From contig NZ_JABBFW010000008.1 in the NCBI RefSeq assembly GCF_012927045.1, forward strand, positions 62,001 to 126,000: DNA of 64,000 nt, read 5' to 3'. Of the stretch, positions 1 through 8,953 are shown in pieces. The stretch's first letter is position 1. Each line of letters begins with the position of its first letter. Under the pieces are notes generated by a model that searched no databases, was not told the DNA's origin, and saw only the letters and a list, made by a program, of their open reading frames with translations. This DNA comes from Azohydromonas caseinilytica. GTDB taxonomy: Bacteria > Pseudomonadota > Gammaproteobacteria > Burkholderiales > Burkholderiaceae_C. Made by a program: the position numbers and the translations under genes.

Positions 1-1
1 T

Positions 2-3000
2 TTTCTCAGCTGCCTATTCGGCAGTGAACTGCTGGAGCGTGTCTTACCGGGACGCCGTGCATTTCTCAGCTGCCTATTCGGCAGTGAACGGTGACGCCCA
101 GGCGACGTGCCGCGCCCTGGTTTTCTCAGCTGCCTATTCGGCAGTGAACGCGTCATGAACTTGATCCAGCGTACCGTCAATTTTCTCAGCTGCCTATTCG
201 GCAGTGAACGGCGCCGCGGCTGGGGTGGATAGCCTGCAGGTCTTTCTCAGCTGCCTATTCGGCAGTGAACGGGGCGCCGTTTTCCTTCGTGTCTTGGCTC
301 ATTTTCTCAGCTGCCTATTCGGCAGTGAACGGGCCTGAAGCTCTACCGCATGGAAGTGAGCGTTTCTCAGCTGCCTATTCGGCAGTGAACATTCTGGTGA
401 TCGGGGGACAGAAGGGCGGCGTTTTCTCAGCTGCCTATTCGGCAGTGAACATCACGCAGGCCTCCACCAACCCGCGCTCCGTTTTCTCAGCTGCCTATTC
501 GGCAGTGAACGGCATTTCCGGCAGTAACTACCTGCTGACGGTTTTCTCAGCTGCCTATTCGGCAGTGAACACCGGGGGCGGGAACAGCAAGAGGACCGAC
601 ATTTTCTCAGCTGCCTATTCGGCAGTGAACGGCCTACGCGGCGCCGATGGCGGCCCTGGAATTTTCTCAGCTGCCTATTCGGCAGTGAACGCGGGTATTG
701 CTTAGCCATGCGCGCCTCCCGTTTTCTCAGCTGCCTATTCGGCAGTGAACATCGCCGCACTTGGCCCGCGGCCCGAGGTGGTTTTCTCAGCTGCCTATTC
801 GGCAGTGAACGTCATTGAATTCCTCGGCCGCCAGTTCCACGATTTCTCAGCTGCCTATTCGGCAGTGAACTCCACGGCAAGCCCTGCCAGTGCTACCCAT
901 TCATTTCTCAGCTGCCTATTCGGCAGTGAACTGGAGCGTCCCGACCGATGCGATTCAGACGATTTTCTCAGCTGCCTATTCGGCAGTGAACGACCTGATG
1001 CGAATCCGTGACCGCGCCCTGAATTTCTCAGCTGCCTATTCGGCAGTGAACACCTGACCGAGCTGGGCACGCGGTTTTACGCGTTTCTCAGCTGCCTATT
1101 CGGCAGTGAACAGCGTCCTGGCCGCGAAAGCGGCGCTGGGCACTTTCTCAGCTGCCTATTCGGCAGTGAACGTGACTTCGCTCCTGCACACGGCCGACAG
1201 CATTTTCTCAGCTGCCTATTCGGCAGTGAACTAAGCCCCTGCTAATCACGCACAAAAACCACATTTCTCAGCTGCCTATTCGGCAGTGAACCGCCGCGAG
1301 GGGCGCAACGCGAACTGCTGGCGTTTCTCAGCTGCCTATTCGGCAGTGAACATGGACAGGTCGCTGCCCATCGCGCCCGACAGTTTCTCAGCTGCCTATT
1401 CGGCAGTGAACCGGTGAGACCTCAGAAGGCCTCTATATCGAGCTTTCTCAGCTGCCTATTCGGCAGTGAACGTAATACTGAGGGGAACCGATAGATGGAC
1501 ACATTTCTCAGCTGCCTATTCGGCAGTGAACCGGGCGGCGCGTGGGCACGGCGCGCATCCAGATTTCTCAGCTGCCTATTCGGCAGTGAACGCCCTGACC
1601 AAGGCCACCGCAGGCGCCGCCAATTTCTCAGCTGCCTATTCGGCAGTGAACCCAACGGGGCCTTTTTACGTGGGGCCCCGCCAATTTCTCAGCTGCCTAT
1701 TCGGCAGTGAACGGCTGCGGCCACCGCTACCGGGTCGGCTTCAATTTCTCAGCTGCCTATTCGGCAGTGAACATCTGTTCCAGATCCCCGGCTTGGCCCG
1801 GTGATTTCTCAGCTGCCTATTCGGCAGTGAACAGCAACACCGCCGGATACAAGGAAAGCCCCGTTTTCTCAGCTGCCTATTCGGCAGTGAACGTCGAGAT
1901 CGAAAGCGGCGCGATCTTCTACATTTTCTCAGCTGCCTATTCGGCAGTGAACCTGGAATCGTGCGTCATGTGGTCCCTGTGCATTTTCTCAGCTGCCTAT
2001 TCGGCAGTGAACGCCATGCAGGTGCTCGCGCACACCGGGCGGTTTTTCTCAGCTGCCTATTCGGCAGTGAACGGGACTCGCGCAGGCCCGCCACGCTGAA
2101 GGCCTTTTCTCAGCTGCCTATTCGGCAGTGAACTTCAACGACTCAGCGAGCCGAGCACCTGGGCATTTCTCAGCTGCCTATTCGGCAGTGAACAGCAGGC
2201 CACGAGCGAAGCCATCGCCGCAGCTTTTCTCAGCTGCCTATTCGGCAGTGAACCACTGCTCCGCCCCCCACTCTTGCGACATGCGTTTCTCAGCTGCCTA
2301 TTCGGCAGTGAACGGCGGCGCGGCCTACGGCAGCAAGGGCGGCGTTTTCTCAGCTGCCTATTCGGCAGTGAACCAGCTCGCCGCTCACCACTGCCGGGCT
2401 CGTTTTTTCTCAGCTGCCTATTCGGCAGTGAACACCGTGCTCGCGCCTGGCCGCTACGGCTACCATTTCTCAGCTGCCTATTCGGCAGTGAACGGCTCGA
2501 AGGCCGGCGCGGCGGCGGTGTTGGTTTTCTCAGCTGCCTATTCGGCAGTGAACCTGAGCGCAGCCATGGTCGCCGCTGCCGCGCATTTCTCAGCTGCCTA
2601 TTCGGCAGTGAACAAGCTGCTGGCCCCGTACGCGAACGCTGGCCATTTCTCAGCTGCCTATTCGGCAGTGAACACATCGTCCAGAGCCCGGCGACCGACT
2701 TCACCTTTCTCAGCTGCCTATTCGGCAGTGAACGGAGTGGGGCCGCGTGGCCCACGACGGCCGCGTTTTCTCAGCTGCCTATTCGGCAGTGAACACGCTT
2801 TGAATCTCCACCAGGCGGTCCACGTATTTCTCAGCTGCCTATTCGGCAGTGAACCCGAAGGGGCTTTTCTGCGTTGCCCGATGCCGTTTCTCAGCTGCCT
2901 ATTCGGCAGTGAACCTGCCCTACGAATCCGGCCTCGTTTTGGATGATTTCTCAGCTGCCTATTCGGCAGTGAACGGGGCACCGAGCACGCGGGAAATGAG

Positions 3001-4474
3001 GGAGCGTTTCTCAGCTGCCTATTCGGCAGTGAACCAGGATCTGCTCGACGCGCTGCACCTGTTTTTCTCAGCTGCCTATTCGGCAGTGAACGGGCCCTGC
3101 TCGACGCCGCCCTCCACGGGGCGTTTCTCAGCTGCCTATTCGGCAGTGAACGCCCTCGCGATCCACTTGTCGTCTTCCGGGATTTTCTCAGCTGCCTATT
3201 CGGCAGTGAACGAAGCGCTCCAGCAGCGCGTCGATCTGCTCCATTTCTCAGCTGCCTATTCGGCAGTGAACCCCGCCAAGGTTGTCCTCAAGGGGGGGTG
3301 GGGTTTCTCAGCTGCCTATTCGGCAGTGAACCATGCCCCGTGCTGCTCTGCTGCAGCCGGTGTTTTCTCAGCTGCCTATTCGGCAGTGAACGTCGTGCTG
3401 ACCGACATCCCGGTCTACAACGATTTCTCAGCTGCCTATTCGGCAGTGAACGGGGCTCATCAGCACCGTCGTCGGCTCGGTGTTTTCTCAGCTGCCTATT
3501 CGGCAGTGAACTTGACCGTGAGCGATCCACCCGTGGCGCTGGCTTTTCTCAGCTGCCTATTCGGCAGTGAACGACGCCTTGCGGTCGACCGTGGGCACGT
3601 GGAATTTCTCAGCTGCCTATTCGGCAGTGAACTCCCGAACCGCTGCGCCACCGCACTCCCCGCATTTCTCAGCTGCCTATTCGGCAGTGAACAATTCCGG
3701 GCGCGTGGACGCGCGGCGCGTCGATTTCTCAGCTGCCTATTCGGCAGTGAACCCGCCGCGACTCGGATATCCGTGCTCACACCTTTTCTCAGCTGCCTAT
3801 TCGGCAGTGAACGGCTCCTTTGCCCCTGGCCCGCGTAATTGCCGTTTCTCAGCTGCCTATTCGGCAGTGAACGCGGAACAAGCTGGTCCCCCAGGCCGGC
3901 GTGGTTTTCTCAGCTGCCTATTCGGCAGTGAACCGAGCCAGCCGGCGCAAACCATCAGGGACATTTTTCTCAGCTGCCTATTCGGCAGTGAACGGGCCGC
4001 ACGCTACCGGGCCGCCTTCCGTGCATTTCTCAGCTGCCTATTCGGCAGTGAACGGCAACTGCCCGCCGGCCACTGAGGTCATGCTTTTCTCAGCTGCCTA
4101 TTCGGCAGTGAACGGCTGGGCCGAGCCGCTGGACGAGGCGGCCAATTTCTCAGCTGCCTATTCGGCAGTGAACATGAACGCAGCGCGCCGCTCACGCCGC
4201 CGCCAGTTTCTCAGCTGCCTATTCGGCAGTGAACGAGCCCGGCCAAGCGGGCAGCGACTACCGCTATTTCTCAGCTGCCTATTCGGCAGTGAACCCGGAC
4301 TGGGCGCGGGAAATGGTGCAGCGCCTTTTCTCAGCTGCCTATTCGGCAGTGAACGAGTCGCTGATGCCCAAGGCCGACAGCACGCTTTTCTCAGCTGCCT
4401 ATTCGGCAGTGAACTCCGGGCGAAATAGGCGACGAACCTGCGGCGTTTTCTCAGCTGCCTATTCGGCAGTGAAC
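2..4474 (-). CRISPR. Type I-F CRISPR array, at least 75 repeats, open at the left edge
   Basis: A 28-nt repeat recurs 75 times with no variant noticed by eye. In crRNA sense (minus strand) it begins GTTCACTGCC, carries the Cas6f stem CTGCC/GGCAG around loop GAATA, and ends in handle CTGAGAAA, close to the canonical I-F repeat. The 74 spacers are 32 nt (65), 33 nt (8) and 29 nt (1, at 3035-3063). The leader end is at 4474, beside cas6f. No decayed terminal repeat is seen at the left, so the trailer lies outside the window. The identical repeats suggest a living array. One spacer (391-423) reads as a ParA Walker A segment, IGGQKGGV. Confidence 0.99.
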
Positions 4475-4552
4475 TAGAGCCCGGCGATTGTAAGTGCCCG
4501 TTGTTAAAGAGCTTTCCGCGCGAAGTGCGCTCCGGACCCTTCCGCAACGGGC
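4475..4552 (-). promoter_or_regulatory. CRISPR leader with array promoter
   Basis: This stretch lies between the first repeat and the palindrome behind cas6f, where the I-F leader is expected. On the minus strand a good -10 box TACAAT lies at 4492-4487, about 13 bp before the first repeat, so transcription would begin almost at the array. No convincing -35 box is seen at standard spacing. An AT-rich CTCTTTAAC lies at 4511-4503. Leader function is inferred from position. Confidence 0.7.
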
Positions 4553-4588
4553 GCGCGCAAGTGCCTGATGCATCAAGCACTTGCGCGC
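4553..4588. other. 36-bp near-perfect palindrome between cas6f and the CRISPR leader
   Basis: GCGCGCAAGTGC (4553-4564) and GCACTTGCGCGC (4577-4588) form a perfect 12-bp stem. The middle, which contains TGATGCATCA, is itself nearly palindromic. It starts 17 bp after the cas6f stop on the minus strand. It could end the csy transcript, although no U-tract follows, or bind a protein at the leader boundary. The role is unknown. Confidence 0.6.
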
Positions 4589-4604
4589 GGCGCCGGAAAA
4601 AGGG

Positions 4605-5168
4605 TCAGAAGTGCGGCACGGTGGCCGTGCTGCTCAGGCCGTAGGCGTTGAACTCGCCCGCCTGCGGCTTGGGCAGCAGCGGGCCCTGGCGCAGGAACAG
4701 CCGGAACTGCTGCCCCGTGCTCTGGCTGGCCAGCGCCACGAAGGGCAGCGCCAGCCGCTCGGCCAAGCTGTCCGGGATGCGCGCCAGCGCTTCCTCCGCG
4801 CTCAGCTCGAGCCGCCGCATCAGCCGCCGCCGCAGCCGCTCCGGGCTGCTCTTGGCCTGCACCCGGCGCAGCGTGCGGTGCCGCGCCCCGGCCGGTACCG
4901 CGGCGATGCCGAAGACCTCGCCGTGGTCGCGCATGCCCCGCAGCCAGTCCTGCGCCATCAGCCGCGCCAGCTCGCCCTCGGGCCCCACCAGCCGCAGCCG
5001 GTCGCCCAGCGTGCGCGCGCGCTCGTCATAGCCGGGAAAGCACACGCCAACGGCACGGTGCCCGCCCTGCGCCAGCGCCCGGTGCAGCTTGGCGTACAGC
5101 GCCGCCATCAGCTGGTGCGCCGGGAACTCCGGGTCGGGCAGCAGCGCGATGTCCAGGAAGTGCGACAT
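4605..5168 (-). CDS. cas6f: Cas6f (Csy4), CRISPR repeat endoribonuclease
   Basis: This 187-aa protein matches the usual size of about 185 aa. Cas6f cuts the repeat hairpin 3' of its stem and stays bound to the crRNA 3' end in the Csy complex. The catalytic pair known from Pseudomonas Csy4 falls at the same positions: His29 (in YAKLHRAL) and Ser148 (in LASQSTGQQF, with Ser150 next to it). The arginine-rich helix expected to grip the hairpin is seen at about residues 111-119 (RLRRRLMRR). The start is the ATG 5 bp after csy3. It is the last gene of the csy operon and lies next to the array whose hairpin it would process. Confidence 0.97.
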   Translation of the reverse strand: MSHFLDIALLPDPEFPAHQLMAALYAKLHRALAQGGHRAVGVCFPGYDERARTLGDRLRLVGPEGELARLMAQDWLRGMRDHGEVFGIAAVPAGARHRTLRRVQAKSSPERLRRRLMRRLELSAEEALARIPDSLAERLALPFVALASQSTGQQFRLFLRQGPLLPKPQAGEFNAYGLSSTATVPHF

Positions 5169-5173
5169 CGCCC

Positions 5174-6214
5174 TCACTCCCCGTCGCCGAACACGCCGCC
5201 GCGAATGAGCGTGGCCATCACGAAGTGCTGCTGCTCCGGCGCCGGCACCCGGTCCTTGAGCAGCCAGCCGTCGAGCAGGTTGTAGAAGTCCTGCTTCTCC
5301 TTGGGTTGGCGGCAGGCCTTGCCCAGCGTGGTCACGGAGCCGTAGGGCTCCACGGCAATGGGGCCCAGCGTCGCCGCCTCGGGATGCCAGGTGTCGATGG
5401 TGCGCAGCGCGTTGCCCAGCTTCTGCGAGTGCATGCCCGCCACGTCGGCCACGGTGTAGAGCGTCTTGCTCTTCTTGGTGGAGTCGCGGTCCAGGATCAG
5501 CTCCTGCGACGGAAACACCTCCTGCCCCGCGCCCACGCGCACGAAGGCGCTCACCCCCAGCAGCACGTGCGACTCGCCCGACAGGCCCCGGGCGATGAGC
5601 TGCGCCACCTCGTCCAGGGTTTCCGTCATCTCGCCCGGGGCGTCGAAGTGGCGCAGCGAGAGTTTCAGGGCGTCGAAGCGCCAGGTCGTGGCCGGCGCGC
5701 CCTGCACCAGGTGCTGGACGCGCACCTCCACCTCCTCGGCGCCGGTGCGGTTGCGCCACAGCCAGCGGCCGTTGGCCAGGTTGTGGGCGTAGCGGCGCGC
5801 CAGCTCGATGAAGCCGTGGGCCTTGACGTAGCCCTCCACGGTCTGGCGCAGCTTGGCCTGGTAGGCGGCGTTGTTGCAGGCCGACGGCGAGCCCGCGCCC
5901 TGCAGCACGCGCAGCGTGAAGGCGACTTTCAGCGTGTCGGCATCGGCCGGCAGCGCGGCCACGTCCACGGTCTGCAGGTTGGGCTTGTCGATCTGGGCGT
6001 CGAGCTTGGCCGGGTCCTGGTCCTTGGCCTTGAGGCGGTTGGAGATCGTGCCGCGCACGGACTTCTCGCGCACCGGCACGGGGGCCCAGCGGGCCGGGTC
6101 GTCGCGCTCGTCCCAGCGCCCGGCGCTGAACAGGGCGTCGGACGGATCGAGCTTGCGCTCGAAGGCCAGGACGGAAGCGGTCTTGAGGTCGGCGTCGGCG
6201 GTCTTGGTGGCCAT
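5174..6214 (-). CDS. cas7f: Csy3 (Cas7f), crRNA backbone subunit
   Basis: This 346-aa protein is the I-F backbone subunit, six copies of which coat the spacer and flip out every sixth base. The start ATG is preceded by AAGGAG at good spacing. Family-typical stretches include an N-terminal region around [19 protein letters not shown] and a C-terminal [15 protein letters not shown]. It lies between csy2 (25-bp gap) and cas6f (5-bp gap) in one operon. No truncation is seen. Confidence 0.96.
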   Translation of the reverse strand: MATKTADADLKTASVLAFERKLDPSDALFSAGRWDERDDPARWAPVPVREKSVRGTISNRLKAKDQDPAKLDAQIDKPNLQTVDVAALPADADTLKVAFTLRVLQGAGSPSACNNAAYQAKLRQTVEGYVKAHGFIELARRYAHNLANGRWLWRNRTGAEEVEVRVQHLVQGAPATTWRFDALKLSLRHFDAPGEMTETLDEVAQLIARGLSGESHVLLGVSAFVRVGAGQEVFPSQELILDRDSTKKSKTLYTVADVAGMHSQKLGNALRTIDTWHPEAATLGPIAVEPYGSVTTLGKACRQPKEKQDFYNLLDGWLLKDRVPAPEQQHFVMATLIRGGVFGDGE

Positions 6215-6239
6215 GGTTTGAGGCTCCTTGCGGGGGATT

Positions 6240-7274
6240 TCAGGATTCGGTGGCGGCGGCTTCGGCCGTCGTGGGCAGGGGGGCGTAATCGTTGCGGCAG
6301 CGGTACAGGCGCGAGGCCTCGTCGTGCTCGGCCCACCAGAACAGGTCGGACCAGCCGCGCAGCCGGTGCGGGCTGATCCACTGCCCGATGGAGTACACGC
6401 CCTCGACGAAGCGCAGCGGCGTGGCGGCGTCACGGGCGCCCGCGACGCTGCCGGCCGGGTGCAGTCCGGACAGGCCGGCGAAGCCGACCGGGATGGGCAC
6501 GATCCAGCCCTCACGGCTGTCGTAACGCCACTCGGCGGACTCCTCCACCGTGCCGTCGGCCTTCTGGCGCGACACCTTGTGGGCGCGCGAGGTCAGGCGC
6601 GACAGGTCCAGCCAGGCATCGAGCGGGCTGGCGTCCACGTCGGCTTGGCGCAGCGCCTCCAGGCGGGCTTGCAGCAGGTCGTCGCGCGACACCAGCGCGA
6701 AGCCGGGCAGGCAGCGGCGCATGAGGCGGCGGAACTGCTTGCGCTCGTCGTCCGCATGGCCGACCGGCAGCAGCTCCAGCAGCGGCCGGGGCGGGCGCCG
6801 GTTACCGGGCAGCGCCGGCATCACGCTGCCGCCGGCGATGCGCATGCCCTGCACCAGCTGCGCGACGCGCTGCGCCAGCGCCTGACGCTCGGCCTCGCCG
6901 TCCTGCCCTTCGGTCACCTCCACGTCGAACACGAGCGTCAGGTCCAGGTGCGCCCTGCCCTCCTCGACGATGGCCGCGGTGGCGCCGTTGGGCAGGACGG
7001 GATTGCGCGTGAGATGGAAGCTGCGCGTGTAGCCGCCGCGCGTGACCTGCGGCTCGAAGCCGTGGCAGACCATGCCCACCCCATAGAACTTGATGCCCGC
7101 ATCGCGGCCAAGCCTGCGCTCGGCGGCGGTCATCGCGCCCAGGAACGCCGTCATGGCCGGCCAGCCCCAGGTCATCGGGCTGGAGACGGCGTTGGCGTTC
7201 TGGATGCGCAGCCGCGGCAGCAGCAGCACGGCGCGGCGCCAGACGGGGGCGCCTTGCAGGTCCTCAGCGCTCAT
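6240..7274 (-). CDS. cas5f: Csy2 (Cas5f), Cascade tail subunit
   Basis: This 344-aa protein would form the Csy1-Csy2 heterodimer that holds the 8-nt crRNA 5' handle and reads the PAM. It is identified by its place between csy1 and csy3 and by Csy2-like stretches such as [22 protein letters not shown] and [16 protein letters not shown]-type loops. Its ATG overlaps the end of csy1 by 11 bp, so the two are translationally coupled. Length is normal for the family. Confidence 0.93.
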   Translation of the reverse strand: MSAEDLQGAPVWRRAVLLLPRLRIQNANAVSSPMTWGWPAMTAFLGAMTAAERRLGRDAGIKFYGVGMVCHGFEPQVTRGGYTRSFHLTRNPVLPNGATAAIVEEGRAHLDLTLVFDVEVTEGQDGEAERQALAQRVAQLVQGMRIAGGSVMPALPGNRRPPRPLLELLPVGHADDERKQFRRLMRRCLPGFALVSRDDLLQARLEALRQADVDASPLDAWLDLSRLTSRAHKVSRQKADGTVEESAEWRYDSREGWIVPIPVGFAGLSGLHPAGSVAGARDAATPLRFVEGVYSIGQWISPHRLRGWSDLFWWAEHDEASRLYRCRNDYAPLPTTAEAAATES

Positions 7275-8553
7275 CGGTCACCTCCCAGTCATAGGCCTTC
7301 ACTTCCTCCAGCACGCGCTTGCGCCAGGCCAGGAACTCGGGGTCGCCAAACAGCAACTTGCCGCGCAGCTGCTCGTTGAGCCAGTTGGCGAACTGCTCGG
7401 CGATGCGCTCCATGATTTCGTCGGGTGTCAGGCCATCCGCCGGGGCGGCCAGCGGGTCCAGCCAGCATTTCTCGGCCTCGCCGAGCCGGCATTCCGCCTC
7501 GCGGCTCCAGCCCTCGGGCAGGCCGCGCAGCTCGGCGGTGAACTGGATGAATTCGTCCACCAGCGCGTCCACCAGCTCGGCGCGGCGGTCGCGCGTGTCC
7601 TTGTTGGCGGTGGAATCGGTCTCCAAGAAGCCGCGCAGCCGCGGCACCAGCCGGCGCACCTGCTCGCGGTAGCCGAAGACCTTGAACAGGTCGTCAACCC
7701 GGTGCAGCGGGCGCACGGGCTCGCTGTTCCACACCGGCGGCAGCGAGGCCAGCAGCAGGTTCTCGCCGCGGCGCTCGTTGTTAAGCACGCTGATATTCCA
7801 TGGCTTAGACCCTCCCAGCTTGCGCACGGCCAGGTTGGGGTAGCCGTGCAGGGGGTGCTCGCTGAACTGGCCCTGGCGTTTGGCCTCGCGCGCGGCCTTG
7901 GTGGCCTCGCCGAAACGGTCGTCCTGCAGTTGCGCGTAGAAGCGGTGGATCAGCGAGGTGGGATGCAGCGGGGCCAGCAGGTGGTAGCTGGCGTCGTCGC
8001 AGGGGTCGTCACCCACCAGCCAGTACACCTGCTTGGCATGGGTGTGGGAGGCCAGGCCGTCGCGCGGCTCGGTGAGGCCGGCGAAGGCGGCCATCATCGA
8101 CGCCGCAGCCTCCGGTTCGTCGCTGAGCACGGCGGCCCAGTCCGGATCGCGCGCCTGCGACAGCATCAGCAGCGTGCGGCCCTCGAAGCGTTGATTGAGG
8201 AACTTGTTGACGTCGAGCGCGGCGGCGTTGCCGACCACGTCGTTGTCGAAGCGGCTGCCCAGGCAGTGGCTGCCCACGACGTCCAGCGCCGGCAGCGTCG
8301 AAGGATCGGCGTGGAGGCTGGTGCCCTTGGCGTCCGGGTGCAGCGGCTTGAGCGAGTGCGTCACCGCCTGCAGTTGCGCGACGCGGCGCGCCGCGTCGGG
8401 AAGCCAGTTTCCCGGCTCGTACTGCTGGCGCAGCTCGGCGCGCTTGGGATCGTCGGGAGAGAGCTTTTCGAGCTTGTCGTTGAGCCGGTCGGTCAACCAG
8501 CCCGAGACGAGCGCGGCCAGCTCTGCCTGACGCGCGGAAGGTGGCGTTGGCAT
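7264..8553 (-). CDS. cas8f: Csy1 (Cas8f), large subunit of the type I-F surveillance complex
   Basis: This 429-aa protein agrees with the roughly 430-aa Csy1 family. It pairs with Csy2, recognises the CC PAM and recruits Cas2/3. The ATG at 8553 (MPTPPSARQ) is preferred. A TTG at 8610 would add 19 residues but has no better ribosome site. Its 5' region is the 400-bp gap holding the minimal CRISPR-like unit, and it has the only long untranslated leader in the cas cluster, so regulation of the csy operon probably acts here. Confidence 0.93.
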   Translation of the reverse strand: MPTPPSARQAELAALVSGWLTDRLNDKLEKLSPDDPKRAELRQQYEPGNWLPDAARRVAQLQAVTHSLKPLHPDAKGTSLHADPSTLPALDVVGSHCLGSRFDNDVVGNAAALDVNKFLNQRFEGRTLLMLSQARDPDWAAVLSDEPEAAASMMAAFAGLTEPRDGLASHTHAKQVYWLVGDDPCDDASYHLLAPLHPTSLIHRFYAQLQDDRFGEATKAAREAKRQGQFSEHPLHGYPNLAVRKLGGSKPWNISVLNNERRGENLLLASLPPVWNSEPVRPLHRVDDLFKVFGYREQVRRLVPRLRGFLETDSTANKDTRDRRAELVDALVDEFIQFTAELRGLPEGWSREAECRLGEAEKCWLDPLAAPADGLTPDEIMERIAEQFANWLNEQLRGKLLFGDPEFLAWRKRVLEEVKAYDWEVTDER

Positions 8554-8663
8554 GGAGTCCAGTTCGTCAGTGAAGCGGCCTGGGGCCGCGAGAAATGGGC
8601 TCCGCTGCAACTTCTCGGAGCACCGGTTGGGGCCTTCATTGATGTCCGGCCCACATGCAACGG

Positions 8664-8681
8664 TCAGGTCTGGAGTGGCAT
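8664..8681 (-). CDS. Five-codon mini-ORF (MPLQT) with an ideal Shine-Dalgarno
   Basis: GAGGAG at 8694-8689 lies exactly 7 nt before ATG at 8681, followed by CCA CTC CAG ACC TGA. This is the strongest ribosome site in the csy1 leader, yet the frame ends 110 nt before csy1 and is out of phase with it. It could be a leader peptide that tunes csy1 translation. It could also be the core of a tiny toxin of CreT kind, where a strong start followed by a few codons is the active element. No tandem AGA codons, as described for archaeal CreT, are present. Function is unproven. Confidence 0.4.
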   Translation of the reverse strand: MPLQT

Positions 8682-8773
8682 GGCTTTTCTCCTCAAGTCA
8701 CTGGTCGTAGTGGTTGATGCTTGGCCTGTGCTGGCTGTGGTACCGCAGGACTTGCCTGCTTGTAACTCGATGC

Positions 8774-8803
8774 ATCTTAACCAGAACATGTTTTACAGAA
8801 CAA
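8774..8803 (-). promoter_or_regulatory. Candidate promoter of the csy1-csy2-csy3-cas6f operon
   Basis: On the minus strand TTGTTC (8803-8798) and TAAGAT (8779-8774) are separated by 18 bp. This is an AT-rich island in otherwise GC-rich DNA. Predicted initiation is near 8768, giving a leader of about 215 nt that contains the five-codon ORF. No better promoter was seen between here and csy1. The element is weak by consensus, and its meaning rests on the overlapping match to the minimal CRISPR spacer. Confidence 0.5.
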
Positions 8804-8815
8804 CTAGTCTTGTGG
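8788..8815 (-). promoter_or_regulatory. Predicted target of the minimal crRNA-like RNA over the csy1 promoter
   Basis: Minus strand CC (8815-8814) is the consensus I-F PAM. It is followed by ACAAG-A-CT at 8813-8806, which matches spacer positions 1-5, 7 and 8 of the unit at 8864-8945. Matching continues: of spacer positions 1-19, mismatches fall only at 6, 9, 12, 14 and 18. Positions 6, 12 and 18 are the flipped-out ones that do not pair in Cas7f complexes. Beyond position 19 the match stops. Binding would cover the -35 box at 8803-8798. The short match should allow binding without cleavage. Confidence 0.7.
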
Positions 8816-8830
8816 CTGCTGACCCCTGCG

Positions 8831-8860
8831 TTGAGAACGCCGATCAAGAGTCGGTACGAT
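8831..8860 (+). promoter_or_regulatory. Candidate promoter for the minimal CRISPR-like RNA
   Basis: TTGAGA (8831-8836) and TACGAT (8855-8860) are 18 bp apart on the plus strand, five and four matches to the sigma70 boxes. Initiation is expected near 8867, just inside the first decayed repeat and before its hairpin. This gives the unit its own promoter, opposite in direction to the cas genes. Confidence 0.5.
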
Positions 8861-8863
8861 CCC

Positions 8864-8945
8864 GCCCTCTGCCGCATAGGCAGCTGAGCAAACAAGGCTT
8901 GTGGCTCTCTGGGCCAGTTTCACTGCCGCATAGGCAGCCGTTGCG
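8864..8945 (+). ncRNA. Minimal CRISPR-like unit (two decayed I-F repeats, one 26-nt spacer), CreR/CreA-like guide
   Basis: The first repeat (8864-8891) keeps 23 of 28 positions of the array repeat, with an intact Cas6f stem CTGCC/GGCAG and a near-normal handle CTGAGCAA. The second (8918-8945) keeps the 5' part and hairpin but has lost the handle. So exactly what is needed to make one crRNA is conserved. The spacer (8892-8917) is 26 nt, not 32. Both repeats share loop GCATA, unlike GAATA in the array. Transcription would be on the plus strand, opposite to the array. The family precedent is crRNA-like RNAs that steer Cascade to a nearby promoter; assignment here is inference. Confidence 0.8.
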
Positions 8946-8953
8946 CAGGCCGT

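Noticed and set aside
265-4477. Long open frames of repeated FSAAYSAVN, FLSCLFGSE and SLPNRQLRK peptides
   Set aside because: They are translations of the CRISPR repeat in three frames; periodicity of 60 bp explains them.
8803-8817. Plus-strand match of the minimal spacer (13 of 15) at the same promoter site
   Set aside because: The spacer start is quasi-palindromic, so it matches both strands. This orientation has CA in place of the CC PAM; the minus-strand match has the PAM and full seed.
8698-8895. 65-codon minus-strand ORF beginning inside the first decayed repeat
   Set aside because: No ribosome site, and it would begin upstream of the csy1 promoter candidate.
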